From NCBI RefSeq assembly GCF_042680685.1, contig NZ_JBHUEA010000005.1, positions 1-64,000 of the forward strand: a stretch of DNA of 64,000 bases. The letters are read 5' to 3'. This document shows positions 57,956 through 64,000 of this stretch, piece by piece (position 1 is the first letter of the stretch; each line of letters begins with the position of its first letter). The notes beneath the pieces are model-generated. The model was not told the origin of the DNA, ran no database searches, and saw only the letters and a list, made by a program, of their open reading frames with translations. The stretch is from Amnibacterium endophyticum (GTDB lineage: Bacteria > Actinomycetota > Actinomycetes > Actinomycetales > Microbacteriaceae). A program made the position numbers and the translations under genes.

Positions 57956-58387
57956 GTGTCAGTCGATCCGTACGCCTCGCGCCCGTCGCAGGCGGCGCCG
58001 GTCGAGTACCTCTCCGTCGACGACGTGGTCCAGATCGTCGAGATGTTCAGCGAGTCGCCGCTGCGCGAGGCCGTCCGCGACCTCGGCCTGCTGATCGGCG
58101 CCGTGGACCGGCCGTCGCTGAAGTACCGCGGGATGGACGTCTACACGCCGCTCGAGATGAAGGCCGCCGCCTTCATGGAGAGCCTGTCGCGCAGCAACGC
58201 CCTCTTCGACGGCAACAAGCGCCTCGCCTGGCTCGCCACCAACGTCTTCCTCGAGCTGAACGGCAAGACGGTGCACTTCAGCGACAACGAGATCTTCTCG
58301 CTGCTGCGCGAGGTGCAGCAGGGCTACCTCGCGACCAACGAGCTGGCGCACCGCCTGCACACGCGCATCGCGCCGCTGCAGGGCTGA
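57956..58387 (+). CDS. Doc/Fic-family protein with His-to-Asn change in the active-site motif
   Basis: This 143-aa protein is of the death-on-curing type, all helical, with EYLSVDDVVQIVEMFSESPL, LKYRGMDVYTPLEMKAAAF and the Fic core SNALFDGNKRLAWLATNVFL. The canonical core is H-x-F/L-x-D/E-G/A-N-K-R; here position 81 is Asn (AAC) where the catalytic His is expected, while D85, G86, N87, K88 and R89 are intact. Doc proteins phosphorylate EF-Tu and Fic proteins AMPylate targets, both needing that His, so this copy may be inactive or altered. GTG 57956 has GGAG 4 nt upstream. The RHH-like gene at 57185 is a likely former antitoxin partner. Confidence 0.82.
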   Translation: MSVDPYASRPSQAAPVEYLSVDDVVQIVEMFSESPLREAVRDLGLLIGAVDRPSLKYRGMDVYTPLEMKAAAFMESLSRSNALFDGNKRLAWLATNVFLELNGKTVHFSDNEIFSLLREVQQGYLATNELAHRLHTRIAPLQG

Positions 58388-58390
58388 GCG

Positions 58391-60376
58391 CTACCGCCGC
58401 ACCCGGCGGTACACCTCCCGCAGCACGGCGCGGCCGCGCTTGCGCATCCGCTTGACCCGGCCCTTCCAGACCGCGGACGCGGGCGCCGGCGCGGACGGCG
58501 AGTGCCGGAGGATCGATAGCGAGTCGCCCTGCACCTTCACCGCGCGCCGCCCGAGCCAGGCGCCGTACTCCCCCGTCGCGAAGGTCAGCTCGTACGTGCC
58601 GTTCGGCAGCGACTCGGTGCTCGAGACCTCGAGGCGGGCGCCCTGCGGGGTCGCGTGCAGGTCGCCGCGCAGCACGTGCTCCTCCCCCGCGCCGCCCGTG
58701 TCGGGCACGAGGCGCACCGCGGCCTGGATGCGCGACTCCCCGGTGCTCGCGACTCGCGGCAGCGGGATAGCCAGCCCGCCGCGGATCGTGCCCTGCACAT
58801 GACCGGTGCCCGGGCCGCCGTCGGCGATGGGGTTGCGCAGGCGCCCGGCGAGGTCGAGCGACAGCGAGCCGTTCCGGGTCTTGTAGGCCACCGCCGGCAG
58901 GGGTCCGAGCACCGCGGGCTGCGCGGGCCCGTCGTACTGCACGGCGCCGCCGCGGGTCGCGCTCGCCCAGCGCACGTCCGCGATGAGGTCGTGCACCCCC
59001 GCCGCGAGCGGTGCGCCGAGCGCCGCGGTGCGCGGGTCGATGACGGCGTGCGCGGTCAGCCTGGGCGCGACCCGGCCGTCCTCGAACTGCTCCCACGTCG
59101 CGGCGCCGACGGTCGGCACCTGCCAGGTGACGTGACCGAAGCGGTCCCGGACGCCGAGGTCGACCCGGAACTCCTGGAGCGTGTCCGTGAAGTCGGTGAC
59201 GGCGGCGGGCAGCGCGGCGAGCAGCCGCGGCGACAGGTCGCGCTGCACGCGGCCGTCCACCCGGCGCAGCGCGACGCGCTTGCCCGCCTTGTCGAGCCAC
59301 TGCGCCTCGAGCTCGAGGTGCAGCACCCCGGCCTCCCAGCGCGCGGACCGGGCGACCACGCGCGCCGCGGTGTTCGCGTCCGCGGTCCAGAGGTCCATCA
59401 GCAGGTCAGGCCGCTCCTGCCGCAGCAGCAGCGCGCGGGCCCGCGGCTGCGGGCCGAGATCGTCGTCCCACTCCTCCGGGACGTAGCGCGTCTGGATGGC
59501 GCGGGCGCGGCGCATCGCCATCTCGGCCTCGGCGCCCGACGAGCCCCGCAGGTTGCGGCTGAGGCGGGTCAGCACCCGGCCCCGGTACTGGTGCAGCAGC
59601 GCGGCCTTCCGCGCCGCCTCGTGCGCGGGACCTGCGAGCGTCTCGTCGATGAAGGCGAACAGCTCGTCCAGCCGGTCCCAGAACTCCTCGGTGCGCGGGC
59701 CGTAGGTCTTCGAGTTGTTGCTCCGGCTCGACCACCACAGGTAGGCGGGGGTGTCCGCCAGCACGGCAACGCGCTCCGCGTGGCGCCACGCCTCGACGTT
59801 GAGGTAGATGTCCTCCCACAGCTGCCGGCGCCCCTCGGGGAAGCGGATGCCGTGCTCGTCGAGGAACGCGCGCCGGTACAGCTTGTGCGGCACCATCGGC
59901 AGCAGCCGGTCGATGCCGCCGTCGGTCACCGCGTTCGCGACGTTGCCGTCCACGAGCGCCGGCATGCACCACCAGGCGTCGGAGGTCTTCGACTCCTTCG
60001 GGCTCAGCACGTCCGCCCGCGTCTCGGCCGCGTACTCCGCCATCCGTCGCAGCGCGTCGGGGTACAGCGAGTCGTCGTGGTCCATGTAGAGGACGTACTC
60101 GCCCCGCGCGATGCCCGTCGCGACGTTGCGGGGGCGGCTCGGCCAGCCCGAGTTCTCGATGCGCTCCACCCGCATGTTCGGGCGGGAGGAGGCGAGGCGG
60201 CTGATGCGCTCGAAGGTGTCGTCCGGCGACCCGTCGTCGACGACGATGGTCTCGAACTGGTCCTGCGGCAGCGTCTGCGCGTCGAGCGAGCGCATCACGC
60301 GGTCGAAGCCCTCGCCCGGGCGGTAGGCCGCGATCACGACCGAGATGCGCGGCGCCGACTCGTGCGGCTGGGCCAT
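58391..60376 (-). CDS. family 2 glycosyltransferase, TarS/TarP-like (teichoic acid glycosylation type)
   Basis: This 661-aa protein has an N-terminal GT2 domain (about 1-230): RISVVIAAYRPGEGFDRVMR, ETIVVDDGSPDDTFERISRL, NSGWPSRPRNVATGIARGEY, LYMDHDDSLYPDALRRMAEY (the D-x-D) and REDI-like EGRRQLWEDIYLNVEAWRHA. The long C-terminal part contains helices (about 270-330) and several beta-rich repeats (about 360-620), then a basic tail. The S-G-W-P-S-x-P-R-N motif and layout match wall teichoic acid glycosyltransferases such as TarS, which add GlcNAc to ribitol-phosphate chains. This fits with the CDP-ribitol-type gene at 61.9 kb. It is followed convergently by the Doc-like gene after 3 bp. Confidence 0.88.
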   Translation of the reverse strand: MAQPHESAPRISVVIAAYRPGEGFDRVMRSLDAQTLPQDQFETIVVDDGSPDDTFERISRLASSRPNMRVERIENSGWPSRPRNVATGIARGEYVLYMDHDDSLYPDALRRMAEYAAETRADVLSPKESKTSDAWWCMPALVDGNVANAVTDGGIDRLLPMVPHKLYRRAFLDEHGIRFPEGRRQLWEDIYLNVEAWRHAERVAVLADTPAYLWWSSRSNNSKTYGPRTEEFWDRLDELFAFIDETLAGPAHEAARKAALLHQYRGRVLTRLSRNLRGSSGAEAEMAMRRARAIQTRYVPEEWDDDLGPQPRARALLLRQERPDLLMDLWTADANTAARVVARSARWEAGVLHLELEAQWLDKAGKRVALRRVDGRVQRDLSPRLLAALPAAVTDFTDTLQEFRVDLGVRDRFGHVTWQVPTVGAATWEQFEDGRVAPRLTAHAVIDPRTAALGAPLAAGVHDLIADVRWASATRGGAVQYDGPAQPAVLGPLPAVAYKTRNGSLSLDLAGRLRNPIADGGPGTGHVQGTIRGGLAIPLPRVASTGESRIQAAVRLVPDTGGAGEEHVLRGDLHATPQGARLEVSSTESLPNGTYELTFATGEYGAWLGRRAVKVQGDSLSILRHSPSAPAPASAVWKGRVKRMRKRGRAVLREVYRRVRR

Positions 60377-60465
60377 GCCGTTTCCTCCCCGGTGACGGAA
60401 GCGGGCGCGGTGGTGCGGAACCCGCCAGGCACGCTACCGGGCAGGGCTGCGTCGTGCGATGCGGG

Positions 60466-61782
<1,317 letters not shown>

Positions 61783-61916
61783 GGAGGACACCTCTCGAGA
61801 GCAGGGGCGCTGGGTGGCGCACGGATCAGGACGAGCCTGGCAGAACAATGGTCGTCGGCCATGGAACACGCGGCCGGAGGCTCCGTGGCGGCTGCCGATC
61901 CGCCCGCACCCCCGGT

Positions 61917-61922
61917 TAGGCT
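61917..61922 (+). promoter_or_regulatory. candidate -10 of a leaderless promoter
   Basis: TAGGCT is 7 bp before the ATG at 61930. There is no RBS upstream of that ATG. Confidence 0.4.
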
Positions 61923-61929
61923 GCCCGCC

Positions 61930-63333
61930 ATGGCAGAGCAGGGGCGCCTGAAGACCGTCGCGGTGATCCTGGCGGGCGGTGTCGGGGTGCGGGCCGGGCT
62001 CGGGATGCCGAAGCAGCTGGCGCGGATCGCGGGCAAGCCGATCATCGAGCACACGATCGCCGCCGTCGACGCGGCCGACTGCATCGACGAGATCTTCGTG
62101 ATGATGGAGCCGAACCACATGCCGGCGGTCGAGGAGCTGATCCCCCGCTACGGCAAGCTCACCGGCGTCTACCCCGGCGGCGAGACCCGCAACGACACGA
62201 CCCGCCTCGCGCTCGAGCGCCTCGGCGAGGACGAGTGCAAGGTGCTGTTCCACGACGCGGTGCGTCCGTTCGTCGACGAGCGGATCCTGCAGGACTGCGT
62301 CGACGCGCTCGACCACTACGGCGCCGTCGACGTCGCCATCCCATCGGCCGACACGATCATCCAGATCAACACCGAGACGAACGTGCTGGTCGACGTGCCG
62401 CCGCGCGCGCTGCTGCGCCGAGGGCAGACGCCGCAGGCGTTCCTCGCCTCCGCGATCCGCCGCGCCTACGAGCGCGCGGGCAGGGACAAGAACTTCGTCG
62501 CCACGGACGACTGCACCGTCGTGCTGAAGTACACGCCCGACGTGCCGATCTCCGTCGTCGCCGGCTCCGACGAGAACATGAAGATCACCGAGTCGATCGA
62601 CGTCTTCATCGCCGACAAGCTGTTCCAGCTGAAGTCCGCGACCCCGGACGGGCTGTCGACCGCGGACCGGGAGCGGGCGCTCGAGGGCAAGACCGTCGTC
62701 GTGTTCGGCGGCAGCGAGGGCATCGGGGCTGCGATCGCGGACGCGGCGCAGCGGTTCGGCGCCTCCGTGTTCCCGTTCTCGCGCTCCGCGACCGGCACCG
62801 ACATCCGCAAGCGCAAGCGGGTGCGGGCCGCGCTCGACCAGGCGCTGGAGGCGACGGGGCGGATCGACTACGTCGTGAACTCCGCGGGCATCCTCGAGAT
62901 GGGCGGGCTCGACACCTTCAGCCACCAGGCCGTGAAGAACACGATCCAGGTGAACCTGATGGGGCCGATCATCATCGCCCAGGAGGCGCTGCCGGCGCTG
63001 AAGGAGACCAAGGGGCAGCTGCTCTACTTCACCTCCTCCAGCTACACGCGGGGGCGGGCGAACTACGGGATGTACTCCGCCACGAAGGCGGCGACGGTGA
63101 ACCTGACGCAGTCGCTGTCCGAGGAGTGGGCCGAGCACGGGGTGCGCGTGAACTGCATCAACCCGGAGCGGACCGCGACGGGGATGCGCACGAAGGCGTT
63201 CGGCGAGGAGCCGGCCGGCACCCTGCTCGCCGCGGAGACGGTCGCGATGGCCTCGATCGACACGCTGCTGTCGACGGTGACCGGCCAGATCGTCGACGTG
63301 CGCCGGCGGGACAAGGCTCCGCAGCCCGCCTGA
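61930..63333 (+). CDS. bifunctional cytidylyltransferase/SDR fusion (Bcs1/TarIJ-like, CDP-ribitol synthesis)
   Basis: This 467-aa protein joins an IspD/TarI-type cytidylyltransferase (about 1-235: VAVILAGGVGVRAGLGMPKQ, VLFHDAVRPFVDERILQDCV, TPQAFLASAIRRAYE, ITESIDVFIADKLFQL) to a short-chain dehydrogenase (about 245-467: VVVFGGSEGIGAAIADAAQR, DYVVNSAGILEMGGLD, YFTSSSYTRGRANYGMYSAT with S-x(n)-Y-x3-K). The layout equals Haemophilus Bcs1, which reduces ribulose-5-phosphate and activates ribitol-5-phosphate to CDP-ribitol. Both active sites look complete. It points to ribitol-phosphate in the wall polymer, matching the TarS-like gene next to it. It is transcribed divergently from ugd. Confidence 0.9.
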   Translation: MAEQGRLKTVAVILAGGVGVRAGLGMPKQLARIAGKPIIEHTIAAVDAADCIDEIFVMMEPNHMPAVEELIPRYGKLTGVYPGGETRNDTTRLALERLGEDECKVLFHDAVRPFVDERILQDCVDALDHYGAVDVAIPSADTIIQINTETNVLVDVPPRALLRRGQTPQAFLASAIRRAYERAGRDKNFVATDDCTVVLKYTPDVPISVVAGSDENMKITESIDVFIADKLFQLKSATPDGLSTADRERALEGKTVVVFGGSEGIGAAIADAAQRFGASVFPFSRSATGTDIRKRKRVRAALDQALEATGRIDYVVNSAGILEMGGLDTFSHQAVKNTIQVNLMGPIIIAQEALPALKETKGQLLYFTSSSYTRGRANYGMYSATKAATVNLTQSLSEEWAEHGVRVNCINPERTATGMRTKAFGEEPAGTLLAAETVAMASIDTLLSTVTGQIVDVRRRDKAPQPA

Positions 63334-63431
63334 GCGCGTCGGGCGCGCGGGCTCGGGTGGGCTCGAGGCTCGCTGCGCTCGCACCTCGACCGACGGCGAG
63401 GGGCGCGCGCGGCGTGCTGGGGGGACGTCCG
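63334..63431. other. short convergent intergenic region with a repeat-like hairpin
   Basis: TCGAGG (63363-63368) and CCTCGA (63384-63389) flank CTCGCTGCGCTCGCA, giving a bulged hairpin between two convergent genes. It may act as a terminator in both directions. Nothing else is seen here. Confidence 0.35.
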
Positions 63432-64000
63432 TCAGACGCCGGGGCGGGCGAAGGCGCGGCGGCGGCGCTGCGTCGCGATCGCCTCGTCGACCGAGGTGCG
63501 GAAGCGGCGCTCGAAGTCGCCCGCGGAGTCGAGGGTGCGGCCCAGCGCGAGGCGATCGGCCGCGTGCGCGTCGGCACCGAGGGCGTCGTCGAGCGCCGTG
63601 AACACGTCCTCCGGGTATCGGCGCAGGATCGTGCCCGCCGCCGCCATCGGGAAGGAGGTGCGGATCGCCTCGTCGGAGAGCGAGCCGATCGCGGGCACGG
63701 CATAGGGCACGTCGGCCCGGACGGCCTCGGTCAGCGCCGGGGAGACGTCCGCGACGACGAAGCGGGCCACGCTCAGGACGGTGCGCAGCTGCTCGGTCGG
63801 CACGACCGCGTGCTCGGGCCCGGCGGCCGACACGAGGCGCCGGAGCCGGTCGAGCTCGGTCGCGACCGTCGGCAGCCGCGCGCCGGTCGGCGCAGCGGGG
63901 ACGAACCGCACCTGGACGTCCTGGCGTGCGAGCAGCGCGTCGAGGATCCGGCGACCGCGGGTGAGCAGGGAGGAGACGTCGACGGCGTCGACCGGCGCCT
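63432..64000 (-). CDS. CDP-glycerol glycerophosphotransferase-like protein, C-terminal part only (cut by window edge)
   Basis: The last 189 residues of a larger protein are visible; the frame is open to the right edge. They align by eye with the C-terminus of the TagF-like protein at 25.6-27.4 kb: ARFVVADVSPALTEAVRADV against the DLLVSDVSSVV region, then AIRTSFPMAAAGTILRRYPE against ESFPIARAAYVL, and a closing helical part (TLDSAGDFERRFRTSVDEAI). It therefore probably transfers polyol-phosphate units. Together with the CDP-ribitol-type fusion gene next door it would make a second teichoic-acid-like polymerase or primase. The start lies outside the window. Confidence 0.7.
   Translation of the reverse strand, partial: APVDAVDVSSLLTRGRRILDALLARQDVQVRFVPAAPTGARLPTVATELDRLRRLVSAAGPEHAVVPTEQLRTVLSVARFVVADVSPALTEAVRADVPYAVPAIGSLSDEAIRTSFPMAAAGTILRRYPEDVFTALDDALGADAHAADRLALGRTLDSAGDFERRFRTSVDEAIATQRRRRAFARPGV

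Noticed and set aside
61783..63384. Minus-strand upstream extension of the second ugd to a 972-residue frame
   Set aside because: The extension is antisense to the Bcs1-like fusion gene; the ATG at 61782 with RBS gives the normal Ugd N-terminus.

Overview
The window comes from a very GC-rich, high-coding-density actinobacterium. GTG starts, ATGA start/stop overlaps, candidate leaderless promoters (TANNNT about 6 bp before the start codon) and the REP-like GGTCTCGACAGGCTCGACC element all suggest the family Microbacteriaceae (Rathayibacter/Clavibacter/Curtobacterium-like). That placement is inference: no rRNA or marker gene is present.

Almost the whole window is one large chromosomal locus for cell-wall or capsular glycopolymers. 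Left part (1-17.9 kb): a wall-spanning beta-helix protein, a GT2, a Wzy-like ligase/polymerase, a GT4, a Wzx flippase, a secreted beta-propeller protein, a CDP-alcohol phosphotransferase, manA, a second Wzy-like protein, two GT4 enzymes and a TagD-like cytidylyltransferase. Two small nuclease genes (DUF559/Vsr-like and GIY-YIG) sit in this part, each enclosed by its own palindromic repeats. Then 18.0-24.2 kb, of visibly lower GC, carries a UDP-glucuronate/UDP-xylose type sugar-nucleotide operon with a beta-helix protein and a membrane GT2. Then 24.2-34.4 kb holds a Tat-exported TagC-like protein, a TagF-like polymerase, a secreted EEP-family hydrolase, a polysaccharide pyruvyltransferase and two tandem DUF4012 membrane proteins.

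The stretch 34.4-51.5 kb is again lower in GC and looks like an exchangeable serotype cassette: five GT4-type enzymes, a MurJ/Wzx-like flippase, a third Wzy-like protein, a GtrB/GtrA/ArnT-like polyprenyl-phosphate sugar system, a membrane mannosyltransferase-like protein, an acyltransferase and the initiating sugar-1-phosphate transferase. From 51.5 kb the sequence returns to high GC with VanZ, the dTDP-rhamnose genes rmlA-rmlB-rmlC/D (C and D fused) and a secreted beta-helix protein. The right end has an RHH/Doc-type module split by an opposing gene, a TarS-like GT2, a second ugd, a Bcs1/TarIJ-like fusion and the end of a second TagF-like gene.

Together the genes can supply dTDP-rhamnose, UDP-GlcA/UDP-xylose, GDP-mannose precursors (through ManA), probably CDP-ribitol and CDP-glycerol, and assemble, flip, polymerise, pyruvylate and acylate at least two distinct glycans. 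A C5-GAA-type GC-rich dyad recurs at the 5' side of several transcription units and may be a shared operator. No tRNA, rRNA, CRISPR array or classical IS transposase was seen.
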